DNA from: Molanna angustata
Lineage: Eukaryota > Arthropoda > Insecta > Trichoptera > Molannidae
Length of the DNA: 64,000 bases
Direction of reading: 5' to 3'
Assembly (NCBI GenBank): GCA_963576475.1
Contig: OY754980.1
Span: 7,725,186-7,789,185, forward strand
Under the pieces are notes generated by a model. It was not told the DNA's origin and made no database searches. It was given only the letters and a program-made list of their open reading frames with translations. Every line of letters starts with the position of its first letter. Position 1 is the stretch's first letter. The translations under genes were made by a program, and so were the position numbers. This document shows, in pieces, positions 22,101 through 32,974 of this stretch.

Positions 22101-22513
22101 GTTTGCCTAGTTTCATAATAAAAATAAATAAATGAAGTTCTTCATTCATATGATGTTTTATAAAGCCATTAAGTTTAAATCAGCATTATATAAATATTAA
22201 CGGTCATTTGAAAATAATTGAATGAACCAAGTATACAATCTTGTACTTATCACATTAATAGGCAGAAACATAAATAATAAACACACTCACAATATAATAT
22301 GAAGCAAACACACGCGAACCACAATCTCATTATGAAAATGTAATGGATAACAGGGGAGTAGATCGCTATATTAAAATGTATTGTTCAATAATTTAAGTAA
22401 AGGAATAAAAAGAGTAAGAATCACAGATTAGGAACCATTGGTATAAATAAAAATCATTGCAAAATTGCTGCAAAAAAATAACATGATCAATAGTCACTAT
22501 ATCGATGGATTAA
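22101..22513. other. AT-rich spacer
   Basis: No supported feature. Confidence 0.5.
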
Positions 22514-23204
22514 TAAAACGAGTGGGATGTGGCCAACGCTAAACTCCTCGCTAACAAGTTACTCCATAAAGTATTCAATTTGTGTGAAATTTTTTCAGCA
22601 TTTAAATGAAATGAGTCTGTTCAATTATTTTTTATTTAAATATTTTATTATGAAAACTTGACAATTCTTCAATGTCATTTTATGAAAGTGATGTGTCTTT
22701 TTACCAATTTGAAAATAAAAATTTCACATTCTGAGATTCCTGAGATGGAGTAACTTTAAAATATTTGACGTTTAAAAAAATTGTGAAGCACTATTCAGAT
22801 GTCGCTCAAAATCTAATGGGGTCTAAGCGAGTATTATACATATTTGCAAAATTTGAAAAGAATCGAATGAGTAATTTAGTCTTTCTTCTTCTTCTTCTTC
22901 AGCCCCTTTCACTCCACTGCTGGATAAAGGCCTCTTCCTGAGTTTTCCACTTCTCTCTATCCTGGGCGTTCTGCTTAGTCTTTAATTGATAAAATAAAAT
23001 AAATAACGCCGTACATAGTACACAGTAAATAGCATACAACACACAGCACATAGCACACACACACACACTGATACATTGTGATGAAACTTTCAGAATACAA
23101 TCTCAGCTTGATACTAGTTGATAATCGGCAATAAAAAAAATAACCTTAAAATTTCGAATTCATAACTTTCCACTATATCCCCTTGGGTTAGTGAGGAGTA
23201 AAAA
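22514..23204 (+). repeat. 560-bp repeat family A, copy 3, interrupted by an RTE end
   Basis: Start aacgagtgggatgtggccaa and end cttgggttagtgaggagtaa as in the other three copies. A 100-bp RTE insertion lies at about 22880-22985. The CA-rich stretch near the 3' end is expanded here. Confidence 0.85.
22880..22985 (-). mobile_element. short RTE-type LINE insertion with target duplication
   Basis: The minus strand reads NAQDREKWKTQEEAF, then IQQWSERG, stop, and an (AAG)n tail: the last about 25 codons and tail of an RTE-type LINE. It is flanked by ttagtcttt on the left and ttagtcttt on the right, a 9-bp target duplication within repeat family A. This is a complete but extremely 5'-truncated insertion event. 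Confidence 0.85.
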
Positions 23205-23537
23205 GCGATATATGTCGCTGCATACTGGAGTGGCAATGCCTAAATTCCGGACCCGATAAGTAAGAAGTAATGTCATTTTGGCTAAAAGGGCATGTATTGC
23301 TAAATCTAGATAGTGACTGAGAAGATAAATTAAAAGCGCCTAATACCTATACTATGAAGCTAAGTGTTACTAAGGGTAAACTATTGCGTGCGTTATTTAA
23401 ATTATTGGAATACCCAAAATTTGTTGATATTTTGCATTTTAAGAACAAACTCAACTTGAAATACAATAACTTTATTGGTAAGTCTCCTCGATTTTATGCA
23501 CTCTAAGCAAATAAAAAAAATATTTCTCTACGACACA

Positions 23538-23745
23538 ATAATAATAATAATAATGAACATTTCCTTGGACCCTGCGCAAGTTGCGAGTTTATTGCCGTAT
23601 GGCAATTTCTTTCAACTAGTCAGTGTTTCGAGCCCAGAGAAGCAATATTTGCGTGAGAAATAAATTTCTCCTATGCTGGGAATCGAACCCAGGACGTCCG
23701 CACAGAAACCGAACGGCTTACCAACTGCATAAAGAATTTATGCTG
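23538..23745 (-). mobile_element. tRNA-headed SINE B (minus copy)
   Basis: Reverse complement of the SINE at 14083-14310. (ATA)n tail at 23539-23553, body with gcaatttctttcaactagtc, and tRNA-like head with gggaatcgaacccagga (B box complement) and gcttaccaactgcat. Confidence 0.85.
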
Positions 23746-23844
23746 AATTTTAAAATCTGGAATTGAAATAAATAAAATTCCCAAAACAGATGGAATGAGA
23801 CTATGGGGATATAAACATAAAACATGTTTCGTGCTTCCTTTTAT

Positions 23845-23935
23845 ACACCCGCAATATTATATTTTATACGTAATGTACACCCGCATATCTGCCACTAGTT
23901 ACCCTACATTTTGGGATATGCGGTGATGGTATGAA
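23845..23935 (-). repeat. repeat family B fragment
   Basis: About 90 bp matching the 5' part of the 60949-61240 copy in reverse (cgtgcttccttttatacacc, gttaccctacattttggga). Confidence 0.55.
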
Positions 23936-24827
23936 TTAATTAATATATTAAAAAGCTTAAGGATACTTACATATATATTGTTTGCACATTATATCTAACT
24001 CTCGGAATGGGTGATGGTAGCGAAGAAAACTAAGAAATAAAGAACAAAATATTTCCTTTATGGAATCGTTCAGTGACTTACATATGTTAACGATAATATC
24101 CATACATTCAAAACAGATTTATATGGGGACTGCTATTTATTTACGCATTTACTATACATCTTGACGAGGGCTAGATCGGGATTGTATGAAAAAGTTCGAA
24201 GGTAAAAATGATTATACAAAAGGTATAAACAGATTCGTTCTCCAGACAGAATGGATGCTCCGGTCGTGAGAAAAATCTGAATACAAAATTCAATATCGTC
24301 TATCATATTGACAAATGATATTTGAAAAATTGCCGTGCACATTTTCCAAAGTGCGGAAAATATTGATTCTAGTGAAATTTCGCGAGAAGTTAAGGTAATC
24401 CATCAAACTATCAGTGTTCATAGATTTGCAGAATCAAACGTATAAATCTTTGATATTAAAAAATATTCTAGCAATAAAATATTTATAGAAACATCGTACT
24501 CATCGTAATGAAGATTTACCATTTTTTCAGATTAATGTATTACTGTTGATTCTAAAAATCAATAAAATGGTTATCATGGGCTGAGCATGCGTCATGAATG
24601 GACGAAGAAAGACTGCTCATAATTATAGTTGAAACCAAGCCTCATTTCAATTCCAGTGCAAAAAAGCTAATATACATGATTGGCATCGGGGACAGGAGGA
24701 GTTTATCCCAAGGTAAGACAGGAATAACAAGAATTGTTCGATGAGACTAGAGCCCACAACTGGTTTGAAGCTAATGAAGATTATTGATTCTAGGTATTTT
24801 ATTCTGAGGCGATAGCATAAGTCTTCT
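23936..24827. other. AT-rich spacer
   Basis: No supported feature. Short frames here have no recognisable domain. Confidence 0.45.
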
Positions 24828-25090
24828 TCATCTCAGCCTAATCCCGTCTACTCCTGACAGAAGGCTTTCACCATCTACTTCAAATCCGCTCTATCTTGTG
24901 CTCAGTTGACACCAGCATGAGGGATGATGTCGTCTCTCCATCTCATAGGCGGTCTCTCAATCAACAACCCCCCCTTTGGTTATCATTTTCGGTCTCCAAG
25001 CTAACACAATCCTTGACCATCTAACTTTGGCTTGCTCATCTCCATTTCAGGGTAAGAATCCGTTGAACGACATCAACCATACCACGAGTG
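24828..25090 (-). mobile_element. RTE-type LINE C-terminal fragment, family R2
   Basis: Minus-strand frames give ILTLKWRWASQ, then RWSRIVLAWRPKMITKGG, RPPMRWRDDIIPHAG and AQDRADLK. This is the LKWxWxGHxAR to GRPxxRWxDDI to AQDRxxW order also seen at 39945-40350 and 57585-58015. Several frameshifts. Confidence 0.7.
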
Positions 25091-25344
25091 CTCACAAGAA
25101 ACTGTAGAAATATATTTTAAAAGTGGCATAAATCAAAAAGAAGAAACGAGAAAGGGGCCTACAAATTGGGAATGATTGGCGATTGCTGGTTAAATTAGAA
25201 GAAAAGCGAAACTGGGGAATAACCCTTACTTGTTGGAGGGACCAATTATTACTGGTCTCTCAGTAGTTTTGGCCCTAAGAAAGGCAGAGGAATCAAGTGT
25301 CTGAAGGAATTCTGTTGGGAAGATAATGTTTTTATCAAGATGGA

Positions 25345-25615
25345 TTTAACTTTACTTTAAACGGACATGTACAGAGAATGCCACCACAGCGAAAACCAAA
25401 GAAAGTTCTGTGTGGACATCCAGGTGGAAGAAGAAAGGTTGGAAGACCGCGGCTGCGATGGGAGGACGAAGTTGGAAGGGATGCTTCCCAACTACTGCAA
25501 GTGACGGGCAGTTGGAGAGTTGCTGCAGAAGAAAGAAGAAGCTGAAGGCGAAGACTAACGGAGACCAATATTCGATATGGGCTGTAGCGCCATTGAAGAA
25601 GAAGGGTTTAACTTT
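25345..25615 (+). mobile_element. RTE-type LINE C-terminus
   Basis: The plus strand reads NGHVQRMPPQRKPKKVLCGH, then PGGRRKVGRPRLRWEDEVGR, then SQLLQVTGSWRVAAEERRSW. The reading frame is nearly intact over about 85 codons, ending near 25560 with AEGED-like residues and an aagaagaaggg tail. It is cut upstream of the GHV motif. Confidence 0.8.
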
Positions 25616-25669
25616 ACGAATGAAAAATACAACCAAGAAGAAGAGATAAAGCCAATTGATAGTATCTAC

Positions 25670-26056
25670 TTAATTTTTTAGCTCTTCATTGGATATACAT
25701 TTAGCAAGATAATGGAAAAGTCTCTGTCCTGATACTACGACCTTTATTTCATTATACACATTAAAAAAATGCTAAAGCAAAAATATCTCTCTGATGATAC
25801 CCGATTTTTTCTTTATTCCATCTTTCTCTCCTAATGTTTTTGTTTTTCTTTCATTGCTATGAACTTTTTAATAACTTTTTTTGAACTTTTTTTTTTTTAA
25901 TATTCAATCTTTTTTTTCATTCTCTTGTCTTCTGTAATCGTTATTTTCCTTTTATTTTTGGCATGTTTATCTTATTGTAGTGTATTGTATATTTAACATC
26001 ATATGAAATAAAGGGAGCCATAATCCCGCCGCGGATGGTATAAATAAATAAATAAA
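25670..26056 (+). mobile_element. LINE 3' untranslated end
   Basis: T-rich sequence ending with atgaaataaagggagccata, atcccgccgcgga and a (TAAA)n tail at 26038-26055. This is the pattern of a plus-strand CR1/Jockey-type 3' end without coding sequence. Confidence 0.45.
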
Positions 26057-26485
26057 GCGTTTGCATCATAAGTATGAATTTGTTTTGTTAAGTTAGGTAT
26101 TTCTTCAAAACAGTTTGATTTTCAGATGCAACTTTGTACCATGATGCTATGTTCCACGAGGGCGTTTGTTTGGTAGTTGGATGCTACCCAAGTATGATAT
26201 TATTCCAAGAATAATAATGCAGAGTGCAACAGATGTATCTCTACAAATTGTCAACAATAATTCACATCTAAAGTGTTCCAAGTTTGCAGAGAGAGGACTG
26301 TACCTAATGCAGCAAACTATGCACTAACAATAACGCGAAATAAATTATATTTAATGTGCCTACAATATTAATACTGCATCAACATTAATAATTCATTCAT
26401 TCAAATCTTAATTTTGAAGAATCAATTAACATTGGAAAAGGTTTTAGAAACACTCGATGGAAAAATTGACATTGAGCAATAAACT

Positions 26486-26550
26486 ATAGGTCTATGGAAA
26501 GAGAAATGCTGGAGATAAGTCTTAGGGACAAAATACGGAATAATTAAATT
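26486..26550 (+). mobile_element. RTE-type LINE fragment, family R2
   Basis: Short plus-strand match RSMEREMLEISLRDKIRN to the block RSMERSMLGISLRDRIRN at about 57660-57715. Confidence 0.55.
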
Positions 26551-26609
26551 AAGACACCTGGGATTTGATCAGTTTTCCATACACAAAGTTTATAAGTTTC
26601 TTTATTTTA

Positions 26610-26790
26610 ACACTTCCTTACACCCTTAGGGAGTGACGAGTGTATTGCCAAACGGCAAATTCTACCAACTAACACGGAAAAAATATTTGCGTGAGAAAAG
26701 ATATTAATTTTTTTGCTGAGCTGGGAATCACCTAGAATGTAGGCACTGAAGCCAAAAGGCTGTACCGCTATGCCACGGCAGTCTTTTCAC
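26610..26790 (-). mobile_element. tRNA-headed SINE B (degenerate minus copy)
   Basis: Shares attgccaaacggcaaattct, tatttgcgtgagaaa and a tRNA-like head at 26725-26785 (gctgggaatcac, ctgtaccgctatgccacggc) with the copy at 23538-23745. Confidence 0.65.
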
Positions 26791-27865
26791 TTTTTTATTT
26801 GTGATTTCGACAAAAAATTCGAAATGCTATCACATTCGGGAATCTAGATTTTTTCAGATTTTATTGGTACGTGTACGAGAAAAAGGCGTCTAAACTTTTG
26901 AAGAAAAATAAGGAGTTCACTGTATAGTTCAAACTCAAAATGTTTAATCATGTTCTGAAGAGCTTAGTGTTGGTTTTATTTACAGCTGTTTATTTGCTTT
27001 GTCATTCTTAAAGTAGGTTCGGGTCACCAAATATTTTGTCCTGTAGGTACTATCGGGGCTGCTAATTTTGTTTATTTATTTCCAGAATACAACAAAATAA
27101 AACAATATAACTTTAATACTACAATGGAATTTATGTCCTCATTAGGCAAAGCCTGTTCTGAGTTTATATTAAAATAAAAATGCAATATATTTTTTGTTAA
27201 AAGTATAAAAGTTTTAACGTATAAATGTGTAAAAGTATAAATATATTATAAAAGTATAAATATATATTAAAGTATGAAATTATAAAAGTAAATATCTCTT
27301 CCTGGGCTTTTAATCTTTCAATTTTAAATAGGGCTTTATTCAGTAACAACTTATTTATTTATTAAAATCTGATTGAAAAACAACAACTAAAGTGGTGATG
27401 GGTACATAACATAAAAAGGGTAGGTTTTGAAATGATAATTTTCAATTTGACTAACGTCAAACAACTCTCTCGTTGTACGTTCTACCGGTACGCGACAACG
27501 CGACTATGTGGCTACAGAATTGGATGATAAATGTGCCAAGAGTTTGCGAAATTAAGTTCTGGAGTTGCTCCAGTAGTCGGAACTAGTTTTTTGAATCACA
27601 ATCGACCGTCTGGTGTTTTCCCAACCCACAGTTGCGAAAACAACAAACGCTATTTTATTAAATATACGGCAAAAACATAACTGACAAAATATTATTATTA
27701 TTATTATTTTGTCCAAAAGAAAACACGAGGAAAAGAACAACCAATCTTTAACTGGATGTTACTAGGTACGATTTTGTACGGTGTTGGATGTTTTGTGATA
27801 TCGTCGACAACTTTTGTATTAATGACGTTTAATGGTACCTACCGAATTTATTTTGGAGACATATA
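26791..27865. other. AT-rich spacer with a LINE 3' end
   Basis: At about 27065-27180, tttatttatttccagaatac followed by catttagg-like sequence resembles a minus-strand LINE 3' end with (AAAT)n tail. No other feature is supported. Confidence 0.4.
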
Positions 27866-28712
27866 GGGCCGGTATTACAGTCTCAATTTAAGAGCTGAAC
27901 TCAAGTTTTACAAAAATATAGCGTATTACAGTATCCGTTTAGGCCTAATCTTCCCTCAAATATGTCACTAAAACGACAAATGTTTAACTCAACATTTCTG
28001 ACGGATTAAGTTCTTAACGGTTAGTCAACTGTCATTTCTCGACTCGTTGGTAGGCAACGCGTGTAGTTTCAGTGTTCTATCACTAGAGGTGTTAGTTGTA
28101 TCGACGGTGGCGCCACACAACAAAACAAACTGACAGCCACATTGAAACGAACATGGGCATTTAAAAGCATTATTTTGGTGAAAAAAATTAAATTTACCAT
28201 GTTGGAAAATAAAAAAAATAGTAATAAATAAATTTGGAATGGTAAAATAAAACCAAAGTTTTCAGTTCTACTAATTTAATGACACTGACTAGTTTCGGTC
28301 ATCCAGTGACCATTTTCAAAGGTCACTGGATGACCGAAACTAGTCAGTGTCATTAAATTAGTAGAACTGAAAACTTTGGTTTTATTTTACCATTCCAAAT
28401 TTATTTATTATTTGAAATGGAGTTCTACCAAGAATTGTCCGTAGAAAAGTTAAAAAAAGTAAAAAAAATAGTATTTAAAGCAATAACAATGGTAAGAGTC
28501 GTGGCGTCCCGTTTTGTAGTTCGTATTATATGAGGTTATTTAAAATTTGACAAATAATAACCACAGAAAAAGGAAAATATGTCTATAATTGAAGATTTAG
28601 TAACAGACATGTCATATTGCACTATAATACGGAAATGGATCCAATCTCCCCATAACATTAATCTTGAGTTTAACAAACTCAATGAGTTGGGGGCCGACTG
28701 TAATACCGGCCC
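27866..28712. mobile_element. Harbinger-like MITE, interrupted by a Penelope hairpin
   Basis: Perfect 17-bp terminal inverted repeats, GGGCCGGTATTACAGTC at 27866-27882 and its complement at 28696-28712. They are flanked by a 3-bp ATA duplication (27863-27865 and 28713-28715). Subterminal sequences are also partly complementary (gaactcaagtt with aatcttgagttt). No transposase frame is present. The 3-bp duplication and GGGCC-type ends fit the PIF/Harbinger superfamily, though the usual TWA target varies here. Without the nested insertion at 28223-28472 the element would be about 600 bp. Confidence 0.85.
28223..28459 (+). mobile_element. Penelope-derived snap-back insertion (perfect 89-bp hairpin)
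   Basis: Arms of 89 bp (28223-28311 and 28321-28409) are perfectly complementary around a 9-nt loop. Each arm holds ggatgaccGAAACtagtcag, resembling a hammerhead core. Eight bases after the right arm an ATG (28417) opens MEFYQELSVEKLKK, cut after 43 nt. The insertion is bounded by a perfect 13-bp duplication, taaaaaaaatagt (28210-28222 and 28460-28472). The single arm at 8051-8150 is the same family. Confidence 0.9.
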
Positions 28713-28715
28713 ATA

Positions 28716-28970
28716 AAGATTTAGGTATTGCGATGAACTCTCAAAAACTATATATTTTTACTCTCTATTAACATGTAATAATGGAGTTGTGATATCATAA
28801 TTCATCGCGTATTTTATGCATCAATTTCTCAACGGATATCATTTGAATAGTGCACGGTATGATTTACGTCATAAGTGTGCATGGCGTACTAAGAATTTTA
28901 CCGTCCCTTGTACTGCTGTCTATAGAATTGCAATTAAAAATGATAAATATACCTTTAAATAAATCTATCG
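28716..28970. other. AT-rich spacer
   Basis: No supported feature. Confidence 0.4.
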
Positions 28971-28974
28971 TATA

Positions 28975-29525
28975 AACGAATAATCCTTATACCAAGGTCG
29001 TGAAAGACCTTGGGGTCTACATTGATAATAACTTATCCTGGCATGAACAGATCTCACATGTCAGCAAATCCACTTATTTTTCCATACACTCACTTAATTA
29101 ATTCAAGAATTTCCTTTCATTTCATTGTAAAATAGCCTTAGCTCAATCACTTCTCCTATCGTTGCTTGACTATGCTGATGTTAGCTACTTGGATACAAAC
29201 GAGGAACATCTCAACAAACTTGAACGCCTTCAAAATGTTTGCATGCGTTTTATCTTTGGACTAAAAAAAAGATCATATTTCTCACTACCGTAATCTTCTT
29301 CATTGGCTCAAGATACGACAACGACGTAATATACATATCTTGTCATTACTATACAATGTCCTTTTTAATGTAATTTTATAACATAGCTGTTGACAAACTG
29401 TTAAATAAAATAAAAAAAAAATCCACATTTACCTCAGTATCTCAAAGATAAATTCACTTATCTTACTAAAAAATCAAAGTTTAGTTTGAAAAGACTGAAT
29501 CAAATCTTTATCAACATCATTTACT
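28975..29525 (+). mobile_element. LINE reverse-transcriptase C-terminus, CR1/Jockey-like
   Basis: The plus strand reads VVKDLGVYIDNNLSWHEQIS, then KIALAQSLLLSLLDYADVSY, then NEEHLNKLERLQNVCMRFIF, then after a frameshift SLAQDTTTT (original LHWLKIRQRR) and later YLKDKFTYLTKKSKFSLKR. These are thumb and C-terminal blocks of CR1/Jockey-group polymerases. Between about 29375 and 29425 a 50-bp piece (catagctgttgacaaactgt, then A-rich) interrupts the frame; the same piece occurs in reverse near 36530. Confidence 0.8.
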
Positions 29526-29549
29526 TATAGGTACTATGTATATACTATT

Positions 29550-29660
29550 GTACCGAATTCACCCGAGGTTTCAGGTAGTGTGAGTTGGTTGGAAGAGATT
29601 GTCTGGTAAACCCGGCTTTCTGCACTTGTGTACTGAATGAAAATAATAAATGAAGTAACT
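29550..29660 (+). mobile_element. LINE or SINE 3' end
   Basis: gttggttggaagagattgtc, then aacccggctttctgcacttg and an (AATA)-rich tail. Similar 3' ends occur at 31300-31390 and 62570-62675, all with the (g)ttggaagaaattgcc motif. Confidence 0.5.
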
Positions 29661-29980
29661 GGAGATGAGGAGATTGTAAAAATGATTGTACATTGTCCTT
29701 TCATGTTGCGTAATCTTTATATTGATGTACATTTCAAAGTTGAGGCTTTCCCCTAACGAAGTATAAACAGAGTATTTTGTTATAAAAACCCCAAGATTTA
29801 ATGGTTGTAGTATTTGTGGCTACCTCATTAGAAGAGTCTTGGTCGTAACAGGATTAGGGAAGGAGTTTAGATATATTGTGGTAAAGAGAAATGGAAAATA
29901 TTAATATTTCAGCTACAACACTACAAACGCTTTTAAGTGTTTGAATACTTAGGATTATCTGTAAAAACATAAGAATCTAT

Positions 29981-30232
29981 TATATTAAATTACTTAAAAA
30001 TAAGTGAAAAAACAAATTTTTAATTTTTTTCCACTAATTTAAAAATATTGACCACTGAAGCGTTTCTGAACAGTATCATTCAGTAGATGCTCTTTGAGCG
30101 AAACGTGTCAGTGGTCAATATTTTTAAATTAGTGGAAAAAAGTTAAAAATTTGTATTTTCACTTTTTTAAGTAATTTTATATAATTGATAATGGAATTCC
30201 ATCACGAATTAGCAGTAAAAAAATAGAAATAA
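29981..30232 (+). mobile_element. Penelope-derived snap-back insertion (about 95-bp arms)
   Basis: Imperfect hairpin of about 29981-30070 with 30095-30188; the inner part has atgctctttgagcGAAACgtgtc with a GCTC/GAGC stem. An ATG at 30191 opens MEFHHELAVKK, then a stop, cut after 42 nt. Target duplication of 12 bp, ataagaatctat, at 29969-29980 and 30233-30244. A single arm of this family is at 10547-10655. Confidence 0.88.
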
Positions 30233-30329
30233 ATAAGAATCTATATTTTTTGAAGATAAAAATGAATTAGAGATAATGTTAGGTAGGAAGTAGGAACAGA
30301 GAATCAAATATCACTTTATTTATTATTAC

Positions 30330-30665
30330 TCGGCTTTTACACCCGAAAACGATTACTTATAAGAGAAATAAGTAGAAGCACTGTTCTAAGCCGATATCAA
30401 ACAAACCTATGTTTTCTTTAATCTGATAAGACATGAATTTAGAAAATATATACAATAATGATTAAACTATGCAAACGTTTATTAAAAGACTATATACAAT
30501 GGGTTTCAAATCTTAATCTATGTGTTAATTCAAACCATCACGGTATATTCCAAAACGTGGGGTAACCAGCGACAGGTGTGCGAGAGTGCATTACCCTATA
30601 AAAGGAAACAAAACACGTGATGGTGTATACGCACACACCAGTCTCGTCCCACATAAAAGGCGAGT
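30330..30665 (+). repeat. repeat family B fragments
   Basis: 30335-30405 matches the 3' half of 60949-61240 (ctcggcttttacacccgaaa, gaagcactgttctaagccg). 30537-30665 matches its 5' half (catcacggtatattccaaaa, gtggggtaaccagcgacagg, accagtctcgtcccacataa). The order of the halves is swapped, so these are two insertions or a rearranged copy. Confidence 0.6.
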
Positions 30666-30934
30666 AGGTGATGGTTTTGAAACAAAATATAAAATATACA
30701 ATAAATAATTGCGAAAAATGAAAATATACGATGTTTACAATTTTGTGAATCAGAGTTGTGAAATAAAATATAGTTCTAATGTCGATCGTGGCTGTGTTGC
30801 AGTGATTTCATTTTCATATTAAATCCCACAACGCCATAGAATCCGTAAATATTTATTACAAAGGAAATAAATATCTACATTTAATATTATGTGTTATTAA
30901 AATAAAAAAATAAATAAAAAACTGAATAGTGTTT

Positions 30935-31195
30935 TTGTGAGTATGTCAGAGTGGTCATTCAAAGTGGCACCGATTACTGAAAATCTGAAAGAAAGTAGAA
31001 TGAGAAGGTTTAGTCATGTGATGCGTAAAGATGGCAAATATTCGGTAAGGAAAGCGCTCAACGTCCCGGCTAGACCTAGGGGTAGAGACAGACCCCCAGC
31101 AACATGGTGGTCCAGTATTGAAAAGTAGCTGGCGGCTCAGGGTGTTTTCATTATGACAACCCAGGACAGAAGATCTATCTATATATCTATCTGGT
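30935..31195 (+). mobile_element. RTE-type LINE C-terminal fragment
   Basis: The plus strand reads ITENLKESRMRRFSHVMRKD, then YSVRKALNVPARPRGRDRPP, then ATWWSSIEK and a TAG near 31127, followed by TTQDRRSIY in another frame and a (TCTA)n stretch. It corresponds to the GHVxRxD to GRPxxxW blocks. Confidence 0.75.
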
Positions 31196-31199
31196 GTAT

Positions 31200-31390
31200 A
31201 ATTATTTTTTATTTTTTATTATTGTTTTTATATTTATTTTGCATTTTCAATTTCGTATTTTGTATCCTATTGTTAATTATTCCTGTAACTAATTGAATTT
31301 ACTATGGTGGTTGGCTGGTAGAAATTGCCTGCGGGAAATAAGTCCCTTACGTTGTTTTATCACAATAAAAGTTTTTAATTATTATTATTA
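31200..31390 (+). mobile_element. LINE 3' untranslated end
   Basis: T-rich, then ggtggttggctggtagaaat, tgcctgcgggaaataagtcc, a polyadenylation-like aataaaag and an (ATT)n tail at 31377-31390. Confidence 0.5.
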
Positions 31391-32235
31391 AGGTCCAGGC
31401 GCACACGGAGAAGGAGGCACAGGATAAAGGGAAAAGAAAAAGATAAATAACAGTGCTTTAAGACATTGATAATTTCGAGAACTATGCAAAAAAAAGAAGA
31501 AGAAATAGGTTGACATATAAAATAATTTTATTACCTTATGGACTGGAGGGGGGAGCAGGATAATTTCACATTTATGTGAATATAAGACATAAAAAATATA
31601 TTTCATTTTAATATTATCTCAAGCTGTATTCATGGAACATTCTATATTAGGTATATGGTTAATTTCCGCAAAATGTCTTTTTGCGTATTCAAAAATTTAT
31701 TAGTCTTCACAACAAATTGAATATGTATGTACCTAGTCAGCTCATATTATAATTTGCTTTCCCATTGAAAGCCATAAAAATATGAGATTGCTTTTTTTAT
31801 GTTAGATTTCATTATACTTCGTGCATAACGCTTTCATTTACATACCTACAACAGTGTGACAAGGACATGGAAAGAGATACATAAAAGTAACAAAAATAGT
31901 ATAACGTCAGTATTTAAGCTGCTTAGATGCTTGGAAGAAATTTCCTGGTGGCGTAAATTCGCTAAACTACGCTATATTATTTAATTTTATTTTTAACCAA
32001 TGTAACTTATAACGATATTTTTGTGTAATATATGTATGTAATTTAATATGAGCTCATGTAATTTTATAATGTTGTGTGTATTCATAATTGGACATCCAGC
32101 ACAATCATATTGATGACAAATATAATTCTTTTTAATGAAAATTGTAAGCTGGATGTCTGTCGATGCTCCTTTATATATAAATAAATAAATATTGGGCATA
32201 AATAAAATAAGTTACAGACGATTCATATTTTGGGA
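31391..32235. other. AT-rich spacer
   Basis: No supported gene. The stretch 31990-32200 resembles other LINE 3' ends with an (AAAT)n tail (tataaataaataaatattgg) but is not assignable. Confidence 0.4.
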
Positions 32236-32244
32236 TGTATCTAA

Positions 32245-32545
32245 AGAGATCATGTATGTACAACTTGGATAGGCCACAACATCCGGCACCCAGGCCTGCT
32301 TTTTACCATCGTCGAAGGAATGATTGATGGCGGCAATTGTAGAGGCCGCCCCAGAAATAACTATATAGACCAGATAATCGGTGACGTGCGCTATAGCAGT
32401 TACAATGAGATGAAGAAACTGGCGGACAATAGAGATAAGTGGAAAGATCGAGGGTTTGGTGCAGACCAATCCTAGGAATGTGACCCAGAAGAAGAAGAAG
32501 ATCTGAAGAGGTCGCCTTTTGATCTCTACAAACCTTGACAATATC
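32245..32545 (+). mobile_element. RTE-type LINE C-terminus, family R3
   Basis: The plus strand reads CTTWIGHNIRHPGLLFTIVE, then NCRGRPRNNYIDQIIGDVRY, then SSYNEMKKLADNRDKWKDR and a stop, then an aagaagaagaagat tail. A second fragment of the same family is at 52232-52350 and possibly a third at 58120-58210. Confidence 0.78.
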
Positions 32546-32827
32546 TGATTTCGTTTATATAAAATCTAAAGGATTGTGAATGTTTGCATTTATTTTTTTT
32601 TTATTTATTTATTTTAATTTTGGCACATTTTACAAAATTAAATAAACAACAAAAAAATTACAAATAACAATTACTGAATACCAAAATTCCCACAAAGGCC
32701 TGTGTGTGGGTATACAATATATATAAAAAAATAGATTTTTATATCTACCTAATATATGCATATGTATAATATAAAATATTGAAAGTGAAAAAGAAAGAAT
32801 ATATTTACAGTTGATATTATGAACAAA

Positions 32828-32882
32828 TAATAAATAAATAAATAAATAAATAAATAAGTAAATAAATAAATAAATAAATTAA

Positions 32883-32972
<90 letters not shown>
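32828..32972. repeat. (TAAA)n microsatellite
   Basis: About 145 bp of TAAA/AATA units with two variant units (taag, taaatt). Confidence 0.95.
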
Positions 32973-32974
<2 letters not shown>

